Shown: piece by piece, positions 34,310-44,245 of the stretch
How the letters are laid out: each line of letters begins with the position of its first letter
Position numbering within the stretch: position 1 is the first letter of the stretch
From: Dolomedes plantarius
Taxonomy: Eukaryota > Arthropoda > Arachnida > Araneae > Dolomedidae
Direction: 5' to 3'
Length of the DNA: 64,000 nucleotides
NCBI GenBank assembly: GCA_907164885.2
Contig: OU015500.1
Location: 48,856,033 to 48,920,032, forward strand
Position numbers and translations under genes: made by a program
The notes under the pieces: model-generated
What the model was told of the DNA's origin: nothing
What the model saw: the letters and a program-made list of their open reading frames with translations, nothing else
Database searches by the model: none

Positions 34310-35095
34310 AAATCGCAGAGAGAATCACAAATTTAAGTAATTCCCAAAGAATTCCGGGAAACTCATGTAAATGTGTATTTTATAAATGTTCTAAAATTGA
34401 TTTAAGTTGCTCTCGAAGAATTCATTGAAAATTTAATTAAATGTGTATTTTGGTAATTGCATTGATAACTAAGGTTGAATCCTAAGAAAAACGGATTAAT
34501 TTTGTAAATATAATGGTATGATGAATTTAAGTATATAAGTTATGTGATATTTATTTTTTTTTGTTGTTTGTTGTATGAACACTTGGTTTATATTTTTTTT
34601 TTAAGTGAAGAACTAAATTAATGTTAAGTATTCCCTAGAGATTTGGGGAAGTTTCATTAAAATATGTAAGTTTAACTGGTTAAGATTTAACCAGGAAATT
34701 CCTAAAGAGTTTGAAAAAAAAAAAAAAAAAGGAATCAAAAGTGTAATTATCTTAGAAATTCTTGCATTGAAGATAAGTGATTTGTAGTCAAATAATTTGT
34801 TGGTGTTTGGTTTAAAGTAAAGAAATGAGCAAGAATTATAATATTAATTTTGTGTCAAGGCTAAGTGTGAAAAGTAATTTTTGTTACCGGTAAATGTTGT
34901 GGCTATCTCATATGCAGATGAAAACATGGAATCATTTACTTGTAAAAATGTGTTATTGTTGTAGCTACAAAGCGTCTCCGTCACAAGTTAAAAAGCACAG
35001 TTATTACCCCATGGGTGTGCTTCATTATCCTCTGATCAACAGGGACTGTTGTTCAAACGTGAAAACGTCTCAAGGGACTGTTTTCACTTCTAAAG
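34310..35095 (+). other. Non-coding internal region where pol would be expected
   Basis: This is AT-rich DNA with no reading frame resembling protease, reverse transcriptase or integrase. It contains an A-run near 34714-34730. It joins abruptly to the 3' LTR inside that LTR, so the junction at 35095/35096 is a deletion breakpoint. No polypurine tract is identifiable. Confidence 0.6.
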
Positions 35096-35360
35096 GACGC
35101 GAGTAACGAACGGAGGAATGGAGTCGGACTGTTGAAGGGTCAACACGCTTACAGGAGACGGGGAGCTCGTCGGACTTTGAAAGAATGAGCCCCGGCTCTC
35201 ACGAGTATTTTTAACGTTCGTCGGAACGAAACTTTGTAAATGACGTATTTAACCAAGATTTTAATATGTTAATAAACCTCATGAAATAAGAGTTGACTCT
35301 ACAATTATAATTCCTTCTACATGACAATGATTTGTCGGATCACGACTATAAAGGTTAACA
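35096..35360 (+). repeat. 3' LTR, U3-less (265 bp)
   Basis: GACGCGAGTAACGAACGGAG through GGTTAACA is identical by eye to 31861-32125. AATAAA lies at 35271-35276. The first ~286 bp of the LTR (U3, including the TATA-like box) are missing. It is followed by the TSD AAACA. Confidence 0.9.
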
Positions 35361-35365
35361 AAACA

Positions 35366-36132
35366 TGTCTAAATTTCTTCACTGTTATACGATTACTTCC
35401 CTTTTGTGAGCCATGTCTGAATTCGTTTAACCAAACATACGCACGAATGAGTTTGATTTTATTCATTGAGTTTAGTGCATTTCGCAGACAAAACAACAAG
35501 TTTAATATAATTATATTTTTTCCAGGAAAAACGCACGGAAGTGAAAACGTTTCTTTTCTGCACATATATTGAATCACAGAAAAATCATTTAACGTTTTTT
35601 TTAAAGTCTCCGAGCACAGCATTATAATCAATTTAACCTTATCGTGAAAACATATAAATACTGTTCCATAAACATTTCATTATTATGTCAGTAGATAGCT
35701 TGAAGTTCTCATTTCCTGTCACGGTCCTTTGACTCCGTTTTCTACACTACTTCAGTGAATGAACGACTTTAAAATTTCCTGAAACATTAGACCGGACTAG
35801 GATAGTGATTTAAAACTGTTGATCATCGTATAATAAATATAACTGTATAGTTATATAACTGTAGTTCACCATACAAAATCATTGTATAGGAAATTCCGTC
35901 CCTTCCTGCGAGATTTTGGGTTTTTTTTTACATTGGATAATACAGATATTTGAGTTTCACTTGCATCTGTTCCTCAAAGTCAATTAATAAAGCTTATTAT
36001 ACGTTAAATAAACAATATCGATCCTCGAAATAAAAATTATTGAGGAAGACTGTTAAAAGTTTGTGTGATAACTTAGCAAATTTTAGGTTTAATGCAGTGT
36101 ATCATTTGACTTTATCTATCTTCAGTCCCTTA
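35366..36132. other. Non-coding stretch
   Basis: No gene is accepted. The overlapping plus and minus frames at 35317-35631 are mutual shadows without domains. Confidence 0.5.
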
Positions 36133-36136
36133 TTAA

Positions 36137-36190
36137 CCCTTTCCTTACGGGGTTGGATAGCATGTATCCCAAGAATACGGGCCCAAGGAC

Positions 36191-36249
<59 letters not shown>

Positions 36250-36530
36250 CATGCATACATACATACATACATACATGCATACATACATACATACAAACAT
36301 ACATGCATATATACATACATACATACATACATATATACATGCATACATACATACATGCATACATACATATATACATGCATACATACATACATACATATAT
36401 ACATGCATACATACATATATACATGCATACATATATACATGCATACATGCATACATACATACATGCATACATACATATATACATGCATACATATATACAT
36501 GCATACATACATATATACATGCATACATAC

Positions 36531-36569
<39 letters not shown>

Positions 36570-36674
36570 AATTATAATGTATATATAACCCCTTAATAGC
36601 CGTTCTTACTAAGGGAGTATGAAATTTCCTGTTCTAAAGAAAGAATCGGGAAAATGGGTCCCGCAAGCTAAAGG
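36137..36674 (+). mobile_element. piggyBac-like MITE built around a microsatellite, copy 1
   Basis: TTAA occurs at both edges (36133-36136 and 36675-36678), the piggyBac target. The ends are inverted repeats: CCCTTTCCTTACGGGG on the left and, on the other strand, CCTTTAGCTTGCGGGACCC. Most of the element is a (TA)n / (CATACATG)n array. The unique parts match the inverted copy at 46607-47071, including AGCATGTATCCCAAGAATAC next to the array. It is non-coding; the long frames over the array are artefacts of the repeat. Confidence 0.75.
36193..36569. repeat. Compound (TA)n(CATA/CATG)n microsatellite
   Basis: (AT)n at 36193-36244 is followed by about 300 bp of CATACATGCATATATA-type tetranucleotide repeats with higher-order periodicity, then (AT)n again. 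Frames open in several phases encode only Tyr/Ile/His/Thr or Tyr/Val/Cys/Met repeats and are not genes. Confidence 0.95.
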
Positions 36675-36689
36675 TTAAGCTATACGGAA

Positions 36690-37045
36690 TACACCTCTCG
36701 TTTTTCTAATCACAGACCGGCAAATACAGCTTTTTGATTCTTTATTTGAAAATAGATCTTGAAATGCAATGCACGCTTTTTTCAAAAATCTTTTTACTTT
36801 AATTTTTTACAAAACCAGTTTTAATTTCGTAGCTATAATAGACGTCAGTCATTAAATTCCCCTTGAAAAATAAGCTAGTGAAGAATTAAAAATTTTGAAA
36901 ACTACCCGTAGTTTTTAAAATTTTTAATTCTTCATTTATTTCAAAAGGTTTACCTTCCATGAGAAGAGAAAAAAAAATTCAAAATTATTCATTTCCTAAT
37001 CTGTAAAAATTGAGAGGAAAGTTATTCATAGCTTAAAACAGTAAA
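36690..37045. repeat. Foldback repeat, unnamed family, copy 2
   Basis: The left arm holds CTAATCACAGACCGGCAAAT and the right arm CATTTCCTAATCTGT followed by AGAGGAAAGTTATTCATAGC. These match the arms of the copy at 5290-5730. A further short inverted repeat lies in the middle (AATTAAAAATTTTGAAAACT / AGTTTTTAAAATTTTTAATT, about 36884-36932). It is non-coding. Confidence 0.5.
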
Positions 37046-37765
37046 AAAAATATATGTAAGGTAAATTAATGCACTACTTTAACTAACTAAAGTTCAGGCA
37101 AATGTCATACTAAGGTAAACACGATTTGAACAATTTAAGAGCTATGGGATACATATTGCACGAAAAGTTTCATCATTTTGTCAACAGCAAGCTTCAAAAC
37201 AACCCATTAAAACCATTACTAGGGGGTGAAATCTAAAACAATACTAAACTACAGATTTATGCAATGGCCGACACAAGATGCTGCTCTTAGCAATCACGCG
37301 AAGTTGTTATATAATCCCGGTTGAAAAGAAAATCGCGTGAGGCTATTTCGTACTGTGTAGCTGCATGCCGTTTTCCACATAACAAAACTGCACGATAGTT
37401 GTAGGATACAAGAACAGCAGAGAGAAAAAAGAAGAGACACGAAATTGCAAACAGGACAAACCCACCGGACAATGGTAAGCAGAAACAAATTTAATCCTTT
37501 CCGAGAATATAATAGTGGTTGATTTGGAGATAGACATAATTTGATGTTCACGCGCAACTATTTTTCCCTCGGTAAAACTCATGTTCAAATACTGTAATGG
37601 AAAAAATTTGTTTTGGCATTCTTTCACAGCTTGAATAACAAATTCTTTTAAACACTTTAAACCTTTTCATACTAACACCAAATTTTTGTTCACAGATGTT
37701 AGTGTAATTATTCTTGCAAGCACAAACGCCAAGTTTCAGATCAAGAATGCATGCGTAATTGTAAA
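37046..37765. other. Non-coding stretch
   Basis: No gene is accepted. About 37260-37520 is slightly GC-richer, with overlapping minus-strand frames in all three phases and no domain. Confidence 0.45.
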
Positions 37766-37767
37766 TA

Positions 37768-38281
37768 CGCCTATATCTCGCTATACGGCCGGTCTTTATA
37801 CGGCATTTCGCTATAACGGCCTTTAATTATGGCACTTTTTCGATTTACGGCCCACAGTGTTTCGTTATACGACCACAACAGCGGAAAGTGATGATGGCAA
37901 CATATTATAGCTTAGTGATTCTTCATGTTAAATGTTCATCATCAGATTAAAACAGTTTTTAAACATTTTATTTTATGTTTTTTATTATATGTATACATAT
38001 GTGCATATGATTTCTTTTGTTTTTATTTATATGTTTATTTTTTTAAATTTCTGTTTATTATTGAATTATTTTGTACTTCTATTTTTATGTAAGCATTTTT
38101 AAAGGAAATAAAAAGAATAAAGTGCTTTATGAGCTAAAAACTATAATATTTATAAAAAATTTGAACAGATCCAATTAAATTTGTATGGGTTTGTATCAAA
38201 ATAATTGATTCGTTATACGGTTTTTCGCTTTACGACCAACTTTTCCAGAACGTATCTAGGCCGTAAAGCGAGTTATGGATG
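37768..38281. mobile_element. Pogo/Tigger-like MITE, second family
   Basis: The 514-bp element is flanked by TA. The left end is CGCCTATATCTCGCTATACG; the right end on the other strand is CATCCATAACTCGCTTTACG. Subterminal (TATACGGCC/TTACGACC) motifs repeat several times near each end (37790-37870 left, 38210-38270 right). The interior is AT-rich and non-coding. Its terminal sequence is distinct from the CAGTCGAACCCC family but the architecture is the same. Confidence 0.7.
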
Positions 38282-38283
38282 TA

Positions 38284-39009
38284 TAAGATTTTCGAAATTA
38301 TAGCAAGAACATGCCCTATAATTATCGCATATTTGTTCAAATTTAGTTAAAAAATGCTCACATAAATCTTACTATAGAAATAAATTTCAAATTGTTCACT
38401 AATTCTTACCTACAGAAAATTTCCATTCAAAGATGCTCCAGGTTATTTCAAGCACTACTTTTCTAAAATTAACTACGAGCAAGAATAGCACGAGAAACTT
38501 TAAAATGAAACTTAATATATTTGTGATAACTTTCAAAGAAGCTGTAGTTCAAGCAGAAAAATAGATTAACCAATTTTCCTCTTGTGAAATATTGCACATT
38601 ATTTCTACTTAAATAGCTCTAAATCTAAGCTAATGGCCCAGTAAGATATTAAATTTTTTCCCCAGGTGTAAAATACGAAAAAAAAAATTCCTATCGAGAT
38701 TTGCACTTTACATTTCTCAACCATCGTGGTAAAGATAGATCTAAATTTAAATTCTTCAAAAATTTATAGCTTAATAAAATTGAATTTAAAGAAGTATGTG
38801 CGAACATAATTTTTGCCCAAGAAGGTAAACATTTATATCAAGAGAACGTATTTAAATTTTTCACACGCTAAATTTTTTACAGGGCAGAAAATTATTAGCG
38901 TTTCTAGCTAAAAATAAAAACTATTTTTAAAATATTAAATTAAAATAAAAAGATTTTTGAAAGACACGCGTATTGCATTTAAAAACAAATTTGTCAAATG
39001 CAAAAAACA
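38284..39009. other. AT-rich non-coding stretch
   Basis: No gene or element is recognised. Confidence 0.5.
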
Positions 39010-39120
39010 AAATTCAGTTATATGGATTTGCAGATCTATGATTTTAAAAATACTAAGAGAAAAATTCCCCCTACCTTATCATGAGTATTAAAAATCTTCA
39101 AGGCCAGCTGATGCACCGTC
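39010..39120 (-). repeat. Foldback repeat, unnamed family, single arm
   Basis: Read on the minus strand, this matches the left arm of the copy at 5290: GCATCAGCTGGCCTTGAAGA, then ATCATAGATCTGCAAATCCA. The partner arm was not located, so this may be a half element or a copy with a decayed second arm. Confidence 0.4.
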
Positions 39121-39813
39121 TTAAAATACCTTATCGAGAAAAAACTAGCTCCACAGTCTAATCTAAAAGCTCATCCTTCATTTTTATTGCAGCCTAACAT
39201 CAAGATGTTCTATTTGTATGGTATCATGATTACTATAACCGTTTTCCATTTAGTTTTTATAAACGTATGACAGTTCGTACCAGTAAAAACAAAAAAGATA
39301 AAAGCCAGTGAAATGGAGTAGTTAGCTATCGGAAGCACTACAAAGGCCAAAAGAAGGGCAACTTGAAACCATAAATAGGTGGATCGCAATGCTTGCTGTG
39401 CGATAATACGAAAACTTCAGAATTTCTTTGTTTACATAAAAAACGGTGGTATTTTTAGAGCACATTCGCACTAGGAACACTTAACCATATCAGGAATCGT
39501 AATACAAACCGCTTTTAAGAAAACTTGTTGCTAAGCTTATCTGTTTTAAAATTGTCCGTACCTTTTCTCCCGATCATTATGTTTTCCACCATTGCACATC
39601 TGCGTAAAGTCGACATCGTCTTTTGTCCTCATGTTGCGGGAAGCGTACACACAATTGCATCAGCATCTCTTAAGCCCCTATCCGACCACAAATATTCGCG
39701 CAATACAACGCGTAGGGTTGCAAATTTGATCTACTTAAGGTTGATCAGAATGAATTAGTTATCGCGAATGAAGGAGAGCTTGCTTCTTTCTGAATGACAA
39801 AATGCATAAAGAT
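39121..39813. other. Non-coding stretch
   Basis: No gene is accepted. The 77-codon frame at 39525-39758 has no recognisable domain. Confidence 0.45.
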
Positions 39814-39821
39814 GTCCTAAT

Positions 39822-40320
39822 CAGGGCCTGATTTAGAAAATTCTGGACTATAGGCACAACTCGTGATGGGGGCCCCCTAACACTGATGTGGGCGTAAAAT
39901 TTTCAAAACTGACACACAAAAAAAAAATAATCATGAATCATTGTGAAAGTACTATCTTACCAAGAATTGGCTATTTGAAGCGTAGAAGCCTAGAACTTTA
40001 TCAAATAACAAAAAACAATATAACATATTAACTTCATCATTAAAACACCAATACAATGCAACCAGAAAAACTTATTAATCCCTTATATACTACACTATAA
40101 CATAAATATGATGAACTATACATATAACTATACATATGATGAACCAATCAATCAAATTTAAAGGATATATATATATATATATATAAATTGCTATTAAAAA
40201 AGGTAAAATTAAAAAAAATTGAATTGGGAATTTTTTTCTTTCTTTTCTTTAAATTTTTTTTTTTTTTTTTTTTTTTGGGGGGGGGGGGGCAACATTCGGG
40301 GGACTCTAGGTCCAGGCCTA
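39822..40320. mobile_element. hAT-type MITE, family of 48000, decayed right end
   Basis: It begins CAGGGCCTGATTTAGAAAAT and shares ACACTGATGTGGGCGTAAAA and much of the following sequence with the copy at 48000-48450. The interior holds (TA)n (about 40168-40184) and a T-run passing into a G-run (about 40252-40289). The right end reads AGGTCCAGGCCTAG rather than a clean CCCTG, and no target duplication is visible. Confidence 0.65.
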
Positions 40321-40879
40321 GATAGTTGACCCCATTTAAAAAAGAGCAAGACGCATTTGCTGAATGATGTTTAGACTATGAAATAAATTACTTTAGTCTT
40401 AATTAACAAAGCAACCTGTTTCAAGGTTAAAGTGGTTAATGAGATGAAACCTAAGCTAAAAAAAAAAAAAAGAGAAAAAAGTATATTAAGACTCAACTTC
40501 AGATTATACGTGAAAGTATAATTTACCGGTAATTCAATCACTACAGTCCGTACTCGGGAGATCATACCACTAATTTTGAAATAAAATTTCAGCTCGGAGT
40601 TGGTTTAACTGAAGCCAATACTTGACGAACTCGATCTTATCCGAAGCTTTACAATGCTTTATTGATGACTGCTTACATCAGCAGTAGAACAAAATCCACA
40701 TCCATTCATCTTTTGACCATAGAAATAGGCTTTTAGGCATGCGAGGAAAAGGGTATGTGATTGATTCTGAGAGGGTTGCGTCATTTAATTAAAGTTTAGA
40801 AATTTAAAAAAAAGTAATTTCTCACTGGAGTGCTATTCAGAAACATTTTTCACTTATTTTTAGTTACGAAGAAATAGAA
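40321..40879. other. Non-coding stretch
   Basis: Nothing recognisable is seen beyond an A-run near 40458-40471. Confidence 0.5.
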
Positions 40880-41340
40880 AATTTAACCTTCTTTCAGTTA
40901 CATACAAATAAAATTACGCGAAATGCAATACATTTCCATTTACACAGAAATAACGGATAGTGAAATATAACCCTTTTTGAAGTTAACCATTACCTTAAAT
41001 TTAACCCTAATTTAAATATAACCTTTTTTTACGTGAATTGCACTTTTATTTCCATTCACTTAGAAATAAATGGTAGTAAAATATAACCCTTTTTTAACTT
41101 ACGTAGAAATAAAGGATTGTGAAATATAACCCATTTTCATTTACGCAGATATCAATGACAGTGAAGTGTAACTTAATCCTTTTTATATAGAAATTAAATA
41201 TGAAATGCAGCTTGTTTCCATTTAAGAAGAAATAAAGAATTGTGACTAGCCTGTTTTCATTTACATGTAAAAGGTAGTACAAATTAATTTTCCTTTGCGG
41301 AGGAATTAAGGACAGTGAAATGTAACTGAGAAAATTTAAA
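40880..41340. repeat. Degenerate tandem repeat, unit about 45-60 bp
   Basis: A decayed unit resembling TTTCCATTTACGCAGAAATA followed by GGATAGTGAAATATAACCC recurs near 40931, 41048, 41100, 41137, 41214, 41263 and 41291 with variable spacing. It is an old array. The minus-strand open frame over it (41094-41411) is a by-product. Confidence 0.6.
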
Positions 41341-43396
41341 GGTAGTAAAATATAAAACGTGATCTGAAAACGTGATCTGAACCCTAATAACAATGAAAAG
41401 GCTAACGACAATTAGGAGAAGCTGCCAAAATGTGATGCCGAACCGTTCCTCTGCGTTCTGAGGTACACTAACTGCCGTCTATTCCCTGAGAACGGTAGCT
41501 TTCACTTCAGTAACAACTCTTCGACTGTCACAGAAGATAGTATCTCAAGTAATCTCGCCGAGAGTAACTGTCATTATTAGAGAGACAGAAGGGATCATCT
41601 TAAACGACGGCGATGAAAATAAAAGTAGACGAGCAGCCCCGATGATCTGCAGTAGGAAAATGGAACGCAATTCGAAAAATTTGATGACAACGGACTTTTC
41701 TTTAACGACGCCCAAAGAGGCAGTTAAAATCCAATAAAGAGAATTTTTCTCAAACGGCAGAGGAATAAAAGACTGAAATATCGAAGGCATGCGGAAGAAG
41801 AATGACCGAGAAAAAAAAGAAAAAATAAGGTAGCACCAACGCTTAGAGAATTAAAGGTAAAGACGGAGTAAAGTTAGATTAACAGAAATGGATATTGATA
41901 GAGGGACACTAAAAAGATTTCTTAAATTTAACCCTAATTCCCGGAGCAGATATATTTGGTTTAAAATAGCAGTTTAAATCACATTCTAACGCTTTTGTTT
42001 TGAAGTATCCGAATAGTAACTGCCTTTTATTAGATGTTAGTCTGTCTGTCCTCCATTCCACTGCCGGGTTTAGTCGGCATTCAGTTTATAATTTGCCCTA
42101 AGGCTCAAAATGTGAGTTTCCTTGTTACTTAAAGTTTTATAGTTAGTCGACAAATACATTTTTTTTGCTTCGTGTATCGATCACAAAATTGAGAAGTTTA
42201 CTTATCGGCTATGTCTTGCTGCATTATTCCAGTGAAACTGATTGTTTCAATATATTAACAGTTTAAAGAGAAACACTTTAGTCTAAATCCTCAGCTACTT
42301 TAAATTTATTGCACTCAAAAGAATGAGCACATACTAAGATAGTCTTTCGGATAGTAATTTGAATATTTCATTTACTTATCTGCGAGCATAACGAAAGGCA
42401 ACGTACCATAAAAATCAGGCTATGAAACGCGCAATTTCTGAATACTTCTCGCAGACGCAAAAGCCTAATTAATCACTACTGCGTTCAGTTGTCTTGTAAT
42501 AAACTGTTATCTTCAGAACATGCACATGTTATAACATCAGTTCAAATTTTTTCCTCCATGAAATATTTTTTTCCCAAAAGGAAAAAAGATAAATAACTCC
42601 AGTACAGTTTTTGGAAGGAAGTTTTGAAAGGTGAGGGCTAAACGAATATATTAATTAGAATCATGAATATTATCTGCTATAGAAATCTGTCATTGTCACC
42701 CCCTCATTAAATTGAAGCCTCCTCAATTTTCTATAAAGCGAAAGTAATTAACTTTTTAAACTGTAGCACGGCAGTTAATTTATTAGCGCAGAAGTTAATT
42801 AGTTTATTATGCTGAATATTTAGCCGCAGAGACTTAACGATGTCACGTCAAATCGAGACATAACAAGTAGATTATACACACATTAACATGTGACAAAATA
42901 TTTGAACGGAAAATAACAATGAAATTTTGCGTGAAAAAAATTGAAAACGACTGCATAGCTATTTACTTTTTGAAATACACTGAACTTCCGATAGTTCGCA
43001 ATAATTAATGCTCAGGTGACCATGAAAACAACACAAAAAACTGTTAACTGACAAATGTTGCCGTGGACCTAAAAAAGGAAGTAATTTTAATTACTTTTAT
43101 TTCTTAATGTGATATAATTAAAATTATAATAAAACAGATCCATAATTATTTGAACACCGTTCAAAGACTCAAAAACAGTACCTTTAACTGCCAAGCGTTG
43201 CCTCAAGTCTTCTATCTAAAACATTAGCATCAGAAGAGACCCGAAAAACAAGTAATTTATTGAAGTTATCAGAGAGTGATAAAAAAAATGTAAATATTAC
43301 ATATAGCTCTCTTCAGCTAAGGTAACTAATATACATATTAATGGAGGAAGGACAATGAGTTATTCTAAATCTTCCCGTTATATTATATATATATAT
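41341..43396. other. Mostly unique non-coding DNA
   Basis: No gene is accepted. About 41400-41800 is more even in composition (minus-strand frame 41545-41790, no domain) and could be regulatory. An (AT)n tract at 43383-43396 abuts the next MITE. Confidence 0.45.
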
Positions 43397-43537
43397 AGTC
43401 GATTCCGGTTAAATGGACCGGTTATTCGGACCGAATCCTGTGTTCTAACACAGGGCATGATCGTTTAATCAGAACAGTCGGTTATTAGGACCAAAATGAT
43501 CGCGGCCCAATGTGGTCCGATTAACCGGAATCGACTG
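43397..43537. mobile_element. Pogo/Tigger-like MITE, third family (~140 bp)
   Basis: The left end AGTCGATTCCGGTTAA and right end TTAACCGGAATCGACTG are inverted repeats, with further GGTTATTCGGACC-type motifs inside. It sits between (AT)n on the left and (GT)n(AT)n on the right, so the exact TA duplication cannot be separated from the microsatellite. It is non-coding. Confidence 0.7.
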
Positions 43538-43622
43538 TGTGTGTGTATGTATATATATATATATATTGTGTGGCTGGGTGCTCTCGACCAAAGGGGACAA
43601 CACCGTGGGGGTCATATGGGAG

Positions 43623-43827
43623 CAGTGGCGCACCCAGGGGGGGGGGCCCAGGGGGCCCTGCCCCCCCCTGGGTAGAAATATTGTAAGAAATATTGGAAGA
43701 AGTAGAAATATTGATTTTGCATTATAAATATTTTTATTCGTTCATCTCGGCCCCCCCCATGCAATATAAATATTTTTATCCATTCATCTCGGCCCCCCCC
43801 CAAGAAAAAATCCTGGGTGCGCCACTG
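43623..43827. mobile_element. hAT MITE with perfect 8-bp target duplication
   Basis: The 205-bp element has terminal inverted repeats CAGTGGCGCACCCAGG and CCTGGGTGCGCCACTG, perfect over at least 14 bp. It is flanked by a perfect 8-bp duplication TATGGGAG (43615-43622 and 43828-43835). The interior is G/C-run rich at the ends and includes a short duplicated TATAAATATTTTTAT(T/C)C segment. It is non-coding. Confidence 0.95.
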
Positions 43828-43971
43828 TATGGGAGAAGAACCCACGGCGGTCTGTCTGTGTTGGGGAGTTTAAGAGAGACTGTCCGTGGGTGTGAGAGCC
43901 CGAAAACGAACTGTTTTTTTTCCTTTGCTCTCAGTCAGTCAGAAGGCTGGGGTAAATGAAATATTGTAAAT

Positions 43972-44007
43972 AAGATCTGTGAATAACTTTCGTAATTCAC
44001 AGATCTT
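43972..44007. other. Perfect 13-bp stem-loop
   Basis: AAGATCTGTGAAT and ATTCACAGATCTT are perfect inverted repeats with a 10-nt loop. The hairpin lies downstream (minus strand) of a Helitron helicase tail, where Helitrons carry a 3' hairpin. However, no CTRR end follows it, so the link is uncertain. Confidence 0.55.
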
Positions 44008-44061
44008 CTTTGTAAGTATTGTGTTTGTTTGTGATTCGTCAAAATAAAATAATTTGAGTAT

Positions 44062-44244
44062 TCATTCAAGATGTATTAAACTGGTTGCCGTTAATGTCTC
44101 AATCACAGAGAGATCGAGGAAGGACAATAATATACTATTTCGTTTTCTCTTGGGGCGGAAGAGTCGAGCTATTTCGCCGGGGGTGTTCAATCTGGAGCAA
44201 GCAACGTATAGTTGACCTTCAGAAACCGCGCCATCTGGTGGCAA
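44062..44244 (-). pseudogene. C-terminal scrap of a Helitron PIF1-like helicase
   Basis: The frame contains SEGQLYVACSRLNTPGEI followed by a basic stretch RLFRPKRKR. The (S/H)xGQLYVAxSR motif is a well-known signature near the C-terminus of PIF1-type helicases and Helitron Rep/helicase proteins. Only about 20 residues are recognisable, and the upstream helicase motifs and Rep domain are absent. A cellular PIF1 tail is possible but less likely in this setting. Confidence 0.55.
44226..44243 (-). promoter_or_regulatory. CTCF-like motif
   Basis: On the minus strand the sequence is TGCCACCAGATGGCGCGG, a close match to the CTCF core CCAC(C)AG(A/G)(G/T)GGCGC. It overlaps the Helitron helicase remnant. 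A motif match alone does not show binding. Confidence 0.4.
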
Positions 44245-44245
44245 A

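Larger units (their letters stand above)
31575..35360 (+). mobile_element. Gag-only LTR retrotransposon, recent insertion, 3' end deleted
   Basis: A 3.8-kb element is flanked by AAACA on both sides (31570-31574 and 35361-35365). Order: 5' LTR, primer-binding site, leader of about 0.7 kb, one long Gag-like ORF, about 0.8 kb of non-coding DNA, then a 3' LTR without its first ~286 bp. The shared 265 bp of the LTRs are identical by eye, so the copy is young. Protease, reverse transcriptase, RNase H and integrase are all absent. A Ty3/gypsy origin is inferred from the Gag N-terminus, zinc knuckle and TG...CA LTRs. It would need helper proteins in trans. Confidence 0.85.

Noticed and set aside
31861..35360. 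LTR of only 265 bp starting at GACGCGAG
   Set aside because: It would lack the TG start, TATA-like box and any matching target duplication. The 551-bp 5' LTR has all three.
36040..36596. Long open frames of 108-176 codons on both strands
   Set aside because: They are translations of (TA)n and (CATA/CATG)n microsatellite in every phase.
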